A stretch of DNA of 64,000 nucleotides, taken from NCBI GenBank assembly GCA_022496805.1, contig CM040102.1:19065955-19129954 (forward strand), written 5' to 3'. Of this stretch, positions 1 through 13,357 are shown one piece after another. The translations under genes and the position numbers were made by a program. Within the stretch, counting starts at the first letter, position 1. The number at the start of each line of letters is the position of its first letter. The DNA is from Pohlia nutans (Eukaryota > Streptophyta > Bryopsida > Bryales > Mniaceae). The notes beneath the pieces are model-generated. The model searched no databases, was not told the origin of the DNA, and saw nothing but the letters and a program-made list of their open reading frames with translations.

Positions 1-87
1 TCCCGGCCCCGGTCCGTTTTGTGGACGCCGACTCTTGTCGGTGGGATGATTTCCCCCGCAACCACCACACACAACTCCTGACTCCAC

Positions 88-1383
88 TTAACAAATTCCC
101 GGGCCAAGAGGGTGCATTCGGTGGCACGTTGAGCACGGTACCCCTCTTGGTTGAGGTTGATTACCTCTCGGCGGGTTAGATGAATTTGCCCGGACTTGGG
201 GAGGCACATACGGACCGTGATTCTTACGACGTTGGCAAAATTGCTCGCTATGACCGTAATCATTGCAATTTCTACACCAAATATTAGTGGGAAAATTCAT
301 GGTCTCATTAGGGGAAGGTGACGCATTTGTGCTTTTAGCATTGATCGCCATTGTCAATTGATCCCTTAGAGATTTAATGGTTCTCATGATATCCACCTTA
401 AGATCGTCATTAACCTTTTTGAACCGCTCCTCTAATTCCAACAACCGGCCCACATTAGCGGTTTCCGGTTGTGGGTACCATTAGATTAGAGGAGCCGATA
501 ACCTCGAATCTAGGGGAACATGATGAATGTAACCGGTGTTATATGGAACCTGAGTTCTAGATGACTCCCCCGTGTTAGCCTCTAATGAATGCGGTGGTGT
601 ATAATGAGTGAGAATAAAAGAAGGTACCGGCACCACGATTCGTTTCCACATCTGGTTATTTTCCCTATCTATCCTTTCCATGTGACGGACCGCTATTTAG
701 GCATCCTCTACGGTGGCAAGTTCGGCGTTCAATACATCACGGATGGTTGATTGTTTGTTGAATCTTTGGATATAATAGTACCGGATGGTTTCCTCGGTTA
801 AATGATTTCCCACGAACCGGGTTACTACCGTATTAAAACGGCGGATGTATTCCGAGATCTCTTCTGTGGGACCTTGGCGCATCCCCGTGAGTGCTACTAG
901 TGCATTTTGTTGCCCGGTCTCAGGCCTAAATTGCTTAAGGAATGCCGTTTGCGATGAAGGCCAATCGACAAAAGTCTCGGGGGCATGCGAAGGATACCAC
1001 GCATAAGCTTGCCCCTCCAGCGTAGTAGAAAACGACACTAACCGATATATTTCCTCAAGAATGACATTAGTCACAAGGGTCTCGATGTATCGCTCTATGT
1101 GGTTGGATGGGTCCTCGTGAGCCATCCCGGAAAACTTGGGGAGGTACATGGGCATCGATCTATAAGCTAATCTTTCGGGCATGACGATTGGTAGTCCTCG
1201 AGGTGCCATCATAGCATCCGCGGGGTTAGTCATGTTTAACGGTAAGATCGGGGTCTCTATTCTACTAAAACTACCGCCTAGAGAATCCGGACTAATCACA
1301 GGGGACAGGCACATCTTTCTTCTATCAGTTGTCCTAATGGGAGATGGATTGCCATATATTCCACCGGATCGGGTAGTAACCAT
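88..1383 (-). pseudogene. Ty3/gypsy gag remnant, two in-frame stops
   Basis: Nucleocapsid/capsid precursor of a Ty3/gypsy LTR retrotransposon, which would package element RNA in cytoplasmic particles. The ATG is at 1383. The frame reads through a Retrotrans_gag-like core with the characteristic pattern around MYLPKFSG, ending in STTLEGQAYAWY and later FRPETGQQNALVAL. It then meets TAA stops near 697 and 481. All three open segments (1383-697, 681-481, 453-88) are in the same frame, so the gene is decayed by point mutation, not frameshift. Near the C-terminus is a zinc knuckle, CRNCNDYGHSEQFC (C-x2-C-x4-H-x4-C). Pol would lie beyond the left edge of the window. The family differs from the gypsy copies at 12.7-21.7 kb. 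Confidence in the gag assignment is good; activity is excluded by the stops. Confidence 0.8.
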
Positions 1384-1438
1384 CGAGGTGTCCTACCCTA
1401 GTTATCATCGAGTCAAAACTCTAGGGGAATTTTATTAA

Positions 1439-4400
1439 TCAATATCGGTTGTATTTCTACTAATAAAAACTGATTCTAACTCTACTAATGAAAACCGATT
1501 CTAAATCTACTAATCAAACCGGTTTCAACAATAATAATCAAAATTGATTCTAAATGCATTAACCAAAATCGGTTCAATCAAAACCGATTATAATCAATCT
1601 TGAGTTGTTCTAGTACGATTTTTCTAAGAGAAATGGGCAAAAAATGAGTAAAAAAGGTACTTTCCGATAAACGAAAGCACGAGGCAGCTTACTTATGAGG
1701 CGGCGGCAAATGACTTTGTCATCCGCAAAGCCGACCCCTTAGCTTGCTCCCTACCCATCACCAAAAGTATAAGGTGGCGGCCAACAACATTGTCGTCAGC
1801 AAAGCCAACCTATTAAATGTAAACATAAACGAAACCTCCGCGCTTACCGGTGGTGGCGCACGGCTTAGGGTTGAATCCCCCTAGAGACCCTGTGCCGGTC
1901 TCTAAGCGGTGGTTTCACCCGTTCAACCCTAATTAACCACTTGCATGCGGTGTCTACAAGGGATACAATAATTTTTAAATTTTTCGATTAAATCAACATA
2001 TGGATAACCACGAAAGTCTCAATGGACGGGGAACAAGGCAACCTATGGGTTCAACCTGCAAACACAAGCTCGTAGGATATTTGGGGCATCACTGCCAACC
2101 TCCCCGATTTCAAACGACACAAACGGTCCCGCCGGTGATTAACCCGACCTTACCGTCATACATAAACCACGGCTAATAAAGAAAGCGGCTAAACAACACT
2201 AAAGGGGTCCCACCCAACAACGGTGGAACAATCCCCTTCACACTCACGACTCAACGTCGTGAGTTACTCACAATGGCAATAACACCCGCAAAACACCCAA
2301 CCACGATGCGATAAATTCAAAATACAAACATATTCCCACACACAACAATACAATGTTCCAAAGCTCCTCGAGTCACCAAACCTGCAATTACACAAACCAA
2401 CTCGTACTTCACGTAAGTAGCAAACACCCACCTCCGGACAGACGTACCAATTATATGAGCGTTTTGACCGTCGCCGGTCAGAAGTCTATATGTCCGGCCG
2501 GAAAGTGGGTGAATTATAGACGCAAGCAATAGACTCCTATTAACCTAGGCGTTTGTATAGAGAACTTCTAATTAAAATGGTGAAAAAATGGGGAAGTTGG
2601 TCTAAATTTAAATCGTGCCCAAATACCCTAGTTTTAAAAGCCTAAATTGCCTAGACTTCTAATAATGAATTGGCCTGGTAAAAATCGGGTTGCACTTCCG
2701 CGCTAGAACCCTCACCAGACCCAATTCACCGACAAACAACACCAAAAGAAACGACAAGTTCAAAGCAATCACAAAATATAAAACTCAAAACAATTGAACA
2801 AAAATTGAAAGGATGCACACAATATTTTTGTGGGTGACTAAAGTCACGAATTTCAATTATAACGTTTTATCTATTCCCCTAATGATCACAAAGATAGAAG
2901 ATAATTCACACAAAACCTAGAATTTAAAATGAGAAGAAGAAGGGAAGTCTCCCTCTGTAATGTCACTCTGTCCCTCCATATTATCACACGGGGAGGGACA
3001 TGGGACTGTCTCTGTGCTCGTCGCCGTTCCTGGCCTTCGTGGCCGTCGTTGTTTTTGGCCTTCGTGATTTCGTCTCTGCGATCTTTGCCGCGCCGTCGCC
3101 CAGGCTGCCCCGTCCTTGAATCAGGCCGCTCAAGCTCGTCGTGATCGCCTCCTCTTGCTGCCGTCGACAATTCGCCTGGTCGCCTCCGTCTTCTCGTCGC
3201 CGTGAAATTCACCTTCGTCATCTTCGTTCGCTGGACTCCGCCTCGGTCCTCGACTACCGCCCTCAGCCTGGTCGTCGCTTTGGCCTTCTGATTCTTCCTG
3301 GTGATCGTCGTCTTCTCGTTGTCGCGATTCTGGTTGCCGTCGCCTTGCCGCCCTGATTTCGTGTTCTGGCCGTCTTCGTATGTCGCCGTGTTCTGATCGT
3401 GGTTTCGTCTTCGTTGTGGTCGCCGTTTACCCACGCCGTGCGCTGCACCCTAGTCCGCCGGTGGTGGCCGTCGTGTTCGTCACCGTGGTCTGGCTGGTGA
3501 TGGCCGTCGTCGTCTTCACGTTGTAATGTCTTGGTTGCCGCAAAGCTGCTGATCACGGTGGTCGTCCCTACTTTGCTTACAGCCCTCCGTGCGCCGGTAT
3601 TCGCGGCGCCTTACTCACGTCGGTGTCGCCCTGTTCCACACTCGTTGTAGCTGCTGGACCTAAGTCTCCGTCGCCGTTCGCTCGAGCTTCCCGTGAATAT
3701 GGCGCTTGGTTCCGATCTCCACAGACTGTCGCCCTCGCCTTGTTCGTTCTTGTTCGTTCTCTTCAAATCCGTCACCGTGGGTTCACAGCCCACTCTCCAA
3801 CCAAGACCAATCCAAAATAAAATACTCACAAGGCAATTCTTACATTAACTTCAATAATTTCTTTACTCATCTTTTTTTGTATTCTTCTCAATAAAATCTT
3901 CTTCCAAAAACCAGATCTCAGACAACTCCAAGCTCCACTTCTTTCTCTCCCTTGATCCAAAACACCCAAACACAAGAAATCCCTATCCCAATCTCACACT
4001 TTTTCCAATCAAAACAATAGAGTACTTTTCACTAATTTTTTCCTACAATTCTCCCTAACAAATCCAACACCAAAAACAAGATCTAGATCTAGGATTCTAT
4101 CGTCTCTCTCAAACTCTAACGGCGCAGACAATGAACTGGTGGCCACAAAAGCGACACGGATGGGATTTTAAATCCCACCAAAACTACATCCATCCACCTA
4201 GAAATATTCATCCAACTCCATCTAAACCCTAAACTACCACTTAACTCCCACTTAACCAGGAGTCTCATACTACACTAATCCACTAACATAAAATAAACTC
4301 ACTCTAATAGACTAAAAAATAAACTCAACAATAAGCTAATAAAATAATACTAAAACAATAGGAAATTGAAAGCCTAAAATAACAATCACAAAGAATAATT

Positions 4401-6330
4401 CAAGCAACTAATAAAATAGACTAATCAATTAGCCTAAACTAATGAACTAAAATAACAAGCAATACAAATAGATTAAAATCATCGAGTAAAATAAAAGGGC
4501 AAACGGCCCAATTGCACATAATCAAATCAATCAAATCATTAGAAGCAAATAAACACACAAAATTATCTAGATAAAAAATAATCTAAAATTGCCACTCAAA
4601 ACCGAACACTAAATGCAACTAAATCTGGGAATTTGTTTAACCGGCTAAAATGTCCCGGTTAGACAAATATAAACTGCTAAACAAATCAAAACTATAGAAT
4701 TAAGAGTTTATCAATAACGTGAACCGTTTTGACGGTTTCCATCATGCATAATAATCATTGTTGAATTTTCATCATGTTCATCGAATTTTTTGTTCTCGGG
4801 GGAGCACTCTCCCTTTTTTTTTAGGTTAACGTGCGATCAAATAAAGGGGTATTATAATTTTTCGGTCCTAAAATTTAGAAAGGGGTTTGAAGTAAATTAG
4901 CACCACTATAATGGGGCATTTGAATTTTATAAATAATGAAAGGTAGGTGGTAATACTAAAATTTACTGGAATTTTTTTTCTACAATTGGGTTGCCAGAAT
5001 GAAAAAGCAGATGTTTTGTTTTTTAGAACTAAAATAGGCTAGATTAATCTGGATCCAATAGCCCATGAACCAATGACATAGCTGATGAATACTGGTAGAT
5101 GAAAAACAGAACTGAACATGATAATATGTCGTAGTGGGTGACAGCTTAGGGTTTCGGGCTTTCTGCTTCCTTTCCACGCATCTTTGCACTTGCTATTGAC
5201 TTATCGTGCCTGGTTGTAGAAGCATACAGACAGTCTGTGTCTTGTTTTTTTCCGATTGGGGTTTTTGCAAGAGCGCCGGCTTTCTGGCGTTTTTGTCGTG
5301 GAGGATTCATTTGAGAGTTCACAGTCGCTTGTGGGGTTTCATGCGCTGTAGTTTTAGATGCTGTAGTCCAAAATTTCAAACGTGACATGAACTCGGAGCT
5401 TGGGGTTCCCTCAACCAAGGTTTCTTGTTTAGAGTGCGGGTTTCACGTTGTTTGTGGTCTACGATTGGTTTTTCATGTTGTGATTTAGTCCAGGGTTTGC
5501 TGCAATCCAATGTCTCTTTGATTTTTGATGACAAAACTTTGGTTTAGGGTGCAATCTAGGGTTGAATGTTTAGGGTGCGATTCTATTTGCTTGAGGTTCA
5601 TGATTCACTTGGTGTTTTAGGGGTGCTTTAGTTGGCGTCCTCGGTTTCTTTCAGATTTGGATTTAGGCTTGGGGTTTCCTATAGTCCAGGGTTTCTTAGT
5701 CATATGGTGACGGAACTTGCAATTTAGGGTGCATCTAGGGTTTGCTTTAGAATTTGGGTTTAATCTGCTTGCATGTGGTGCCCTTTGCAATTTTAAGGCG
5801 GTTTTTGCCAGGGTTTGCTATTCACCACTGTTATCTCGTCATTCTTTAGACACTTATTGGAGCTTCTTGAGATGTCCATTGTTCTCTGCAAGATTAGGAT
5901 TCTTGCAGTTGATTGCAGGTTTTGTGGATTAAATCTAAAAAATGCTGACGCTTGTTGTCATATTTGTGAATAGTTCAGGTTTGCTGTAGAGTTGCTCATT
6001 AGAGGATATTTGGATTGTCAAGAGGGCCCCCAAAGTTTGACACAAATTGGAATTAATTGGAGTAGGCTCACTTAGGGGCGGTACCTAGATAGAAGTCCCC
6101 ATCTTGTATGAAGTACCCTCCCTTACTTGTACTCCTTTTGAAGTTTTATAATCCTTTATGTCAAAGGTCACTATACTAGTGGGAGGAGCCCGACGTCATC
6201 CCTAAGAATGAGAAAAAATTAAATATTTTGTTGTGAGTTAGAAACAAGCTGCAAGATATGCCGATCCTTTTTTTTGACGAGTTGAGATTAAATTTTGTTT
6301 TTGATAGGCACAGCAACTCGTGATCAAGAT
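1439..6330. other. Spacer without a recognisable gene
   Basis: Upstream (5') of the minus-strand gag lies a degenerate run of AAAACCGATTCTAA-like units (about 1440-1610), probably leader or LTR sequence of that element; no LTR pair can be seen because only one side is in the window. A GC-rich block (about 2990-3800) gives Arg/Ser-rich open frames on both strands and looks compositional. From 3.8 kb on the DNA is AT-rich. Degenerate TTTAGGGT-like words recur at 5.4-5.9 kb. Short open frames here (for example 5146-5418, minus) show no domain I recognise. Confidence 0.5.
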
Positions 6331-8626
6331 TAACCTCTAAGTGACGGATCAACCATTTTATGGTCTCTGCCCTTTTTTTATGGGCTGCCCAAAATAGAAA
6401 AACTATTTTTATAGAAAATAAAAAATATTTTTAAATAGGGAATCAAGTCTACTTTCCAACCCACTTTGAATCATGTCAATCCGAGTTGAACTCCACCAGG
6501 GAGAAATTTTCAAAGAAAAACACTTCTACATTGGCTAGTGTTAGAAAACTTACTATTTGGAGAAAGTAATGATGTTCTCTCGTTTGAAAAATTTGCAATT
6601 TTCGATTTTAGAATAGAATGTCTAGTTTTAACAAATCATACAAAATTTAAAATTCTAAAAATAAAATTTGTAATTTTGATAAATATTTGAAGTTAAATGC
6701 TTCTAAATTCATTATGAGATGATGAAAAGCTATTTTTTGAAATTTGACCGTATGGATAACTACTAGACATCAAGCTCCTCATTTTCTCTTTTGGACCAAA
6801 CTTCATCAAAGTTGAAGAAGTAATTTCTTATAACACATTTATGTTTTGCCCTTACCCCCTCCGTCATTTAGGGGTTAAGAGGATTTCAAGTAGTTTTGGA
6901 GGGTCAGTGGAACAGAGGAGTGAAATCAGCATGTAATGAGGTCTTTCGTGATAGAGTCAACGCCATGGTTCAACTGCCGTAATTCAAACTGATACTCTAA
7001 TTGAAACTTCCAAGCGTCCTGAGTGCAATGAACTGACATTTTGAACTACTCTGTATTCTTCTAGTATTCTTCTCATATTTGGTATTGTTGAACTCGTTTA
7101 CCCTGATTTTTTCATAATTATTTGAATAAAAGATTTTTTTTAAAGATTTTTCAAAGTTTTTTTCTTGTAAAAATCATAGTTATTACATATTAAAAGCTTA
7201 GAAACTAAACGACTACCAGATTTTAACTCACCTTACGTTTTCATCACTTCTTGAATGAAAGTCATTAAGTTTTTTGGGATACTTCATCAAGTTGTTGTAC
7301 TAGGTTCAACGGTTGGATTTGGTATTGCCTCGGGTATTATTGTAGAGTACATAGTTTTCTTAAATGTAGAAGTATGTCAAGCTATTGATCAAGTCAAAAT
7401 GGCATTGACTTTGGTTCAAAAGTCTCCATGCAAAAAATGAGGTCATAGATTTAATTACCTATAAAATTCAAAGAATCACCACGTTAACCCCTAACTGCCT
7501 AAGCGTCCATTTTTTGGACGATGTATAGATTTCATTCAAAATTTCTCATCCGTCATGCACTTTATGTAGTGTGGAATTTTTACAGTAGATTTTATAGGAA
7601 GTTAGCTTCACACATATGTGATCCGATTAGAAAGGGAATGAGTGATCTCATTAGAAAGGAGATGATCTGTGGATTTTTTATGCCTCATTTCATGTTGTAG
7701 TGATTCATCCAAAATTTTGAAGATTTCGGTGTAAAAGTGCCCTAAAAAAAGTCAACTCATAAAATTAAGCAACCAAAAAATCTCCAAAAATCACTACACT
7801 TAGAGTGTTACATTTCAACCAATCACAAAAAAATTCATCCGTAGATTGTCAATATCTTATTCGTAATTGAATTATAAAATAATTTGAATTTCAAGTTTCA
7901 AATTTTATACAAAATTATTGGTAATAGCAATCATAAATCTAACTGTATAGATAGAATCTAAAATTCATAATGTACAACTTTTATTCATATATCAAGTTCA
8001 AAACATCCCTCTAAGTTGCATTTTATAATGCATCTTTGCAAAACTGCCAAATTTGGAGAGGGCTTTAGACATTTAGGGGTTAACCCCTAAATGACGGAGG
8101 GGGTAAGGGCAAAACATAAATGTGTTATAAAAAATTACTTCTTCAACTTTGATGAAGTTTGGTCCAAAAGAGAAATGAGGAGCTTGATGTTTAGTAATTT
8201 TCCATACGGTCAAATATCAAAAAATAGCTTTTTATCATCTCATAATGAATTTAGAAGCATTTAACTTCAAATATTTATAAGAATCACAAATTTTATTTTT
8301 AGAATTTTAAATTTTGTATGATTTGTTAAAACTAGACATTCTATTCTAAAATCAAAAATTGCAAATTTTTCAACGGAGAGAACATCTTTACTTTCCCCAA
8401 ATAGTAAGTTTTCTAACACTAGACAATGTAGAAGTGTTTTTTTTTGAAAATTTCTCCCGGGTGGAGTTTAACTCAGATTGACATGATTCAAATTGGGTTG
8501 GAAAGTAGACTTGATTACCTATTTAAAAATATTTATTATTTTCTATAAAAATGTTTTTTCTATTTCGGGCAGCCCATAAAAAAGGGCAGAGACCATAAAA
8601 TGGTTGATCTATCACTTAGGGGTTAA
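6331..8626. repeat. Large inverted repeat (fold-back element), ~550-bp arms
   Basis: The left arm (6331-6879) is matched in reverse complement by the right arm (8079-8626) with only scattered differences. Matching stretches include the segments around 6440-6660 and 8310-8530, and the outer ends TAACC(T/C)CTAAGTGA. The spacer is about 1.2 kb and is itself occupied by a smaller TIR-bounded element. No coding region is present, so this resembles a non-autonomous fold-back DNA element. Confidence 0.75.
7484..8083. repeat. 600-bp element bounded by TTAACCCCTAA inverted ends
   Basis: It begins TTAACCCCTAACTGC and ends CATTTAGGGGTTAA, and sits exactly in the loop of the larger inverted repeat, where its right end abuts the right arm to form a TTAGGGGTTAACCCCTAA palindrome. 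The same end motif recurs at about 8620, 8830, 12385 and 21866. No ORF of interest. Probably one member of a MITE/fold-back family. Confidence 0.45.
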
Positions 8627-9156
8627 GAGTATCTCATTTCAAATTCATTCCAACAAATATTACTTAAGTATTGGTGATAGTATTGGTGAATCAAATTGTA
8701 GAGAATTATGAATGATGTTTAAAATTCAAAATCTACAACTTTCATTTGTATATCAATCCCAAACTTTTCTTCCAAGTAATACTATATGATGATTTTTCTC
8801 AGATCGACAATTATAGAGACACCCTATAATGTTTAGGGGTTAAGTTAGTGAATTAATGTATTAATTGTGAGTTTAAGTTTCCAATTGTTTGAGAGGTGAA
8901 GGATGAGCATGAAGTGTTCGCACATTTCAACAAACAGGATTTTTTTAGAGTCAGCAAAGTGCAAAACCTTCAAATTAGTACTAGTGTGCTCTTGATTTCA
9001 AAATTTGATTATGCCCAGTGACTGTAGAGAGTTGGGAGTGGATCGTGCAATGAAACTGACTACATATATGATTCTAAGGAGGATAAAAGCTAGGGTTGAA
9101 AGACTGAAAGTGCATCCAAATGACAAGAGTGGAGAGGAATACAAAAGCCCAAACAT
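8627..9156. other. AT-rich spacer, no gene seen
   Basis: Non-coding, AT-rich, with one more TTTAGGGGTTAAG motif near 8830. A 65-codon open frame at 9005-9202 overlaps the next hairpin and has no recognisable domain. Confidence 0.4.
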
Positions 9157-9541
9157 AGGAGTTATCCGTAAAGTCCATCAAATTTTGAAGAAGATACCAT
9201 GAATTTTGCTTTATTATACTCTTATTTCTTCACTTCAAATAGTTAAAAGGTGTGGAAGAACTTGGTGGTTTATCATTATTAGGTGTGTAAGAGGTGTGTA
9301 AGAGCTTGGTGATCTTCAAAAGTTTTCAAAAAAAAATTAGCTCTTTTCTTGGTGCTAAAAAACTTTTGAAAACTTTTGAAGACCACCAAGCTCTTACACA
9401 CCTCTTACACACCTAAAAATGATAGACCTCCAAAATCTTCCACACCTTTTAACTATTTAGAGTGAACAAATAAGAGTATAGTAAAGAAAAATTCTTTGTA
9501 GATTCATCAAACTCAAGGTGACTTTACGGATAACTCAATAG
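9157..9541. repeat. Hairpin-forming inverted repeat, ~185-bp arms
   Basis: The segment from GAGTTATCCGTAAAG (about 9160) to about 9340 is mirrored by 9358-9541, including the words GTGTGTAAGAGGTGTGTAAGAGCTTGGTG and their complement written as two arms around a short A-rich and pyrimidine loop. It is a compact non-coding fold-back, MITE-like. Confidence 0.7.
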
Positions 9542-9708
9542 TTTGTAATAAATATCAGATTTTGTAGAAAATATCAAGTGTTCAGTGTACTACCAAACTT
9601 CACCTCAGTCTATTTTCAACCACAGTACTCACACATGCCAATGAAGCACTTGAATTAAAAAAAAATAGAATGTCAAGGTACCACATCTAGAAAGGGTTCC
9701 GTCTTGTA

Positions 9709-10700
9709 CAGTGGGGTACCAATCAAAATGTCGTTTTCGAATTCGCAATGAGAAAATTTCAGTTTTGCCAACTTTGAAAGTCTCCTTAGAGCTCAAAAAT
9801 TGGTGTTTTACCACGAAACTTTTACCAAAGAATTATCTTCAAGTTAATTATATGTATGCCAAATTTCAAGGCCAAAAGATTTACCGAAAAAAAGTTATTC
9901 AAAATCTACCAACATTGGTATTTTTTCACTGCTGCCAACTTTGACAGCCTCCCAAAAATTGAATTTTTTTTTTTTGCCATAAAATTCTTGGAACAAAAAC
10001 CTCTTTATGTCAATAACATATGATAAAAATTTCAAGGCCAAAAGATTAATGAAAAAAAAGATATTAACAATCTACCAACATGTGTAGTTGTGAGGGAAAC
10101 CATTTCATTGCTACCAACTTTGAGTACAGCCAACTTTGAAAGCCTCCCGAGAGCTCAAAAATTGGTATTTTACCACGAAAGTTTTACCAAAGAATTATCT
10201 TTAAGTTAATTATATGTATGCCAAATTTCAAGCCCAAAAGATTCACCAAAAAAACGTTATTCAAAATCTACCAACATAGTAGTCAAAGTTGGTAGCAATG
10301 AAATGGTTTCCCTCACAACTACACATGTTGGTAGATTGTTGATATCTTTTTTTGCATTAATCTTTTGGCCTTGAAATTTTTGTCATATGTTATTGACATA
10401 AAGAGGTTTTTGTTCCAAGAATTTTATGGCAAAAAAAAAAAAAAAATCAATCTTTGGGAGGCTGTCAAAGTTGGCAGCAGTGAAAAAATACCAATGTTGG
10501 TAGATTTTGAATAACTTCTTTTCGGTAGATCTTTTGGTCTTGAAATTTGGCATACATATAATTAACTTGAAGATAATTCTTTGGTAAACGTTTCGTGGTA
10601 AAACACCGATTTCTGAGCTCTTGGGAGACTTTCAAAGTTGGCAAAACTGAAATTTTCTCACTGCGAATTCGAAAACGACATTTTGATTGGTACCCCACTG
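9709..10700. mobile_element. Mariner-like fold-back MITE with TA duplication
   Basis: The ends read TA-CAGTGGGGTACC and GGTACCCCACTG-TA, the CAGT start and TA target duplication typical of Tc1/mariner elements. Almost the entire element is an inverted repeat: 9709-10126 pairs with 10275-10700, and the 150-bp loop contains a further partial copy of the arm. No transposase is encoded. Length is 992 bp, longer than most MITEs. Confidence 0.7.
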
Positions 10701-12672
10701 TACATACACTACGTGCTCTAATCACATTCAACCCCCTTTGTCACCCTTGACATCACAGGGTGGGCGTCAATAGGGGAATGGTTGCCACAAAAGTACAATT
10801 TAAATGTAATCGAGGGGTCCCATAAGGAGAGTTCGGAGGGCCCATGTGAGGGTTCATTTTTTCTCTAATGCAAGGTTTGTTGTAGAGTTTGCTGTAGAGT
10901 TTTCTCAGAGTTGGCTGTAGAGTTTTAGGGTTTTTGAGATTGTAGGAATTTTTTCTTTAAAGCAGCTGTTGCAGCTCGGCGTGGGGTTTTTTGTTGTGGT
11001 GTAGGACTCTCTGATTTCCAGTTTTAGGTTCAAGTATGGTAGTGATTCTTGATAGGATCACGTTGTGAACGTTGGAGGGGGAGGGTGCAGATCCGGAGTA
11101 CTTCAAAAAGGTTGACATTGGAGGCGCGTCGACGCTGGGGGCACTGCGCATTACATTGGAGAGCAACGATATATTAGAATGACCTTTTGAATTTTAGGAC
11201 ATGGAAGACAAGCGGCGCGTGTTGAAGAAATTAGAGCGCCTGAATGTGTTTTCTAAAAAAGCATACGTGATTTGGGTTGAAGAACGAGAAAATAAAGCTA
11301 ACAAATGTAGGGGGCTTGTTGCTCACAATTCAATTGTATGTTGTGCAAATGTTTGCATACAATCTTTTACTTTGTGCCCTAGACTTACAATCATGTATTG
11401 TCTTTGATGTTCTGCAGGATCTACTAAAGACCGCTTTGCATTCTCAGTGATGCTTCTATAGGCTTCTAGTTTTTTTATTCTAGTGTGTACAATTCTAGGG
11501 ATATATTTTGCAGATCTTCTAAACTCTAGTTTCCTATGTTTGCATAGTAGACATTGAACACCTAAACCTCCGGTCTTAAACCCTAAACCCTAAACCTTTG
11601 TACTCTTGTAAATGGCATCTATTGTGTTTATATACACAACTATCACGTGGTTTTGCACTGTCTTTGTATAAAAACTATTGTGTGCTTTTGAATTTTCAAA
11701 AGTGTAGGCTCTTTTGTATGCACTCCTGTGCCGTGTACTCCTTTTTTTTTGCAAGCAATTTCTTGTATACGTACTCTAAATGCATATTTATGTCTAAATT
11801 CTGCACTGCATGTTCATATGTTGTATTTAAAATGAACATAGCCTACATATAATTATTGGAAAAAAAAGTGTAATGAAAGGTAGGGCATGAATATGAAATG
11901 AAATGAATTTAGAAATTTAGGTAAACATAGGGCTAAATTAATCCACATATTTTACATACATAGCCCTTATGTAATGAGGGCTTGAACGCACGTGATCCTT
12001 AAAATCACCATGAAGTGCTCCCCCCCTCCCCCCCCCCAGGTTTTTGTTCAAAAGAGTACTTTCAAATATTCATATTTCTTAACGTAAGGCCTTCACACAA
12101 ATAAAGAATGTATCTTTAGATTTCATATACATCAATCCCACCATTTAAAAAAAAATTAGTTCAAAATGTCACCAATGAGTTTTAATATGTTTTAGAAACG
12201 AGTGATTTTGACAAAAATGATAAATGTGCATTGCATGCACGTTCTTTTGGTCATCTAATAAGCACAACGTACCATGCAACTACCCAATAAGCATGTCTTA
12301 CATATGCTCTTTAGAGTTGAAGCTCAAAAAGGTTAAAGATTCCTCAATTTATAATACATTTAGGTATTTGCCAAAACCCTTGAGCATTTAGGGGTTAAGA
12401 TGGGTGGCCTTGTTTGTATCAAACCTCGCCATCTACATGAACTTTGGTACTTCCAGGTTATTCACGCTAAGCTCAATTATTGGTTAGTCAACAATCAGAT
12501 TATAGATTGGAAGATGTTCTAGATTGGGAGAGGCTAGCTTGGTGATTAAACCGGGGAGTTGTTCGGTTTGTTCTTGGATGTTGTTGTTCTATATTAGATT
12601 AACTCCCAAATAGCCCTTAAATTATAGCTTGCTAGACCTCGAGCTACTAGGCATGCTTTTATGATGTTGGAG
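10701..12672. other. Spacer with interstitial telomere-type repeat
   Basis: No convincing gene. It contains weak TGTAGAGTTT repeats (10.86-10.93 kb), a CCCTAAA run at 11575-11596, a C-homopolymer tract near 12020 and one TTAGGGGTTAAG motif at about 12385. Open frames at 11201-11407 and 11598-11852 are short and lack known motifs. Confidence 0.45.
11575..11596. repeat. Plant-type telomere-like repeat (CCCTAAA)n
   Basis: Three tandem CCCTAAA-like units in a C-rich interstitial run. This is the Arabidopsis-type telomere sequence common in green plants. The run is far too short to be a telomere. Confidence 0.6.
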
Positions 12673-13204
12673 TGTTAAGGAGGTTTTCTAGGAACCGACC
12701 TTAAACGAATGAGACTACTCCGCACAAGACTATTCTACTCTAGACTAGTTACTAGAGATTGAGAGGAGTAGTAGAGGTTTCTAACGAAAGAGAACGTATT
12801 GTCGACTAGGAAAAAACACCAGTATGCTAGTAAGTCGATTCCTGCATACCCACAGACTACTGCAACTAACTAAGAATGATGCAACCACAAAGAGCGATAC
12901 AAGAGCAGGAAACAACAGTAGTCTAATATACTAGTGCGCACAAGAAAGTGTAAGACAAGAATGAAGTACAACTGAGGCTGCCAAGAAGATGTACAAATGG
13001 TATAGCAACTATTCTCTCAAAGAGAGTGAAGGTACATATAGGAGACTAGTCTGACAGTGTGTCAGACTGGTTGACCGGAAAAGTCAGGTCGACCAGTCTG
13101 TACCAGCCTGTACTACCGGGTATCGCCTGCCGGGTCTATTCCTGCCGGGTATAGACTAGCCTACTCTTAGCCTAAGGGAATATCCAACGAATATTCGGTT
13201 AACA
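12673..13204 (-). repeat. 3' LTR of gypsy copy 1
   Basis: 532 bp, TGTTAAG...TTAACA on the plus strand, direct repeat of 21194-21706. It is longer than its partner through a short extra segment near 13135. Confidence 0.85.
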
Positions 13205-13217
13205 TTGCCCTCCCTCT
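13205..13217 (-). other. Polypurine tract of gypsy copy 1
   Basis: On the minus strand AGAGGGAGGGCAA directly precedes the LTR start TGTTAACC, the expected position of the plus-strand DNA primer. Confidence 0.65.
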
Positions 13218-13357
13218 GAGCTAAGTACACTCCTGTGGACTTTAGACTACCCCGGTAGGCGACTAGGGAAAAATGGAAAATGGTCACGAGGAATGACCAA
13301 ATTACCCGCGGTCGAGACGTCTGCGAGTAGTCGACCCGGACTATGGTCGACTCGTCA

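Noticed and set aside
2886..3829. Arg-rich frames in the GC-rich block near 3 kb
   Set aside because: Open on both strands through composition; no domain, no consistent start.
11575..11596. Telomere
   Set aside because: Only about three CCCTAAA units in the middle of a contig; interstitial.
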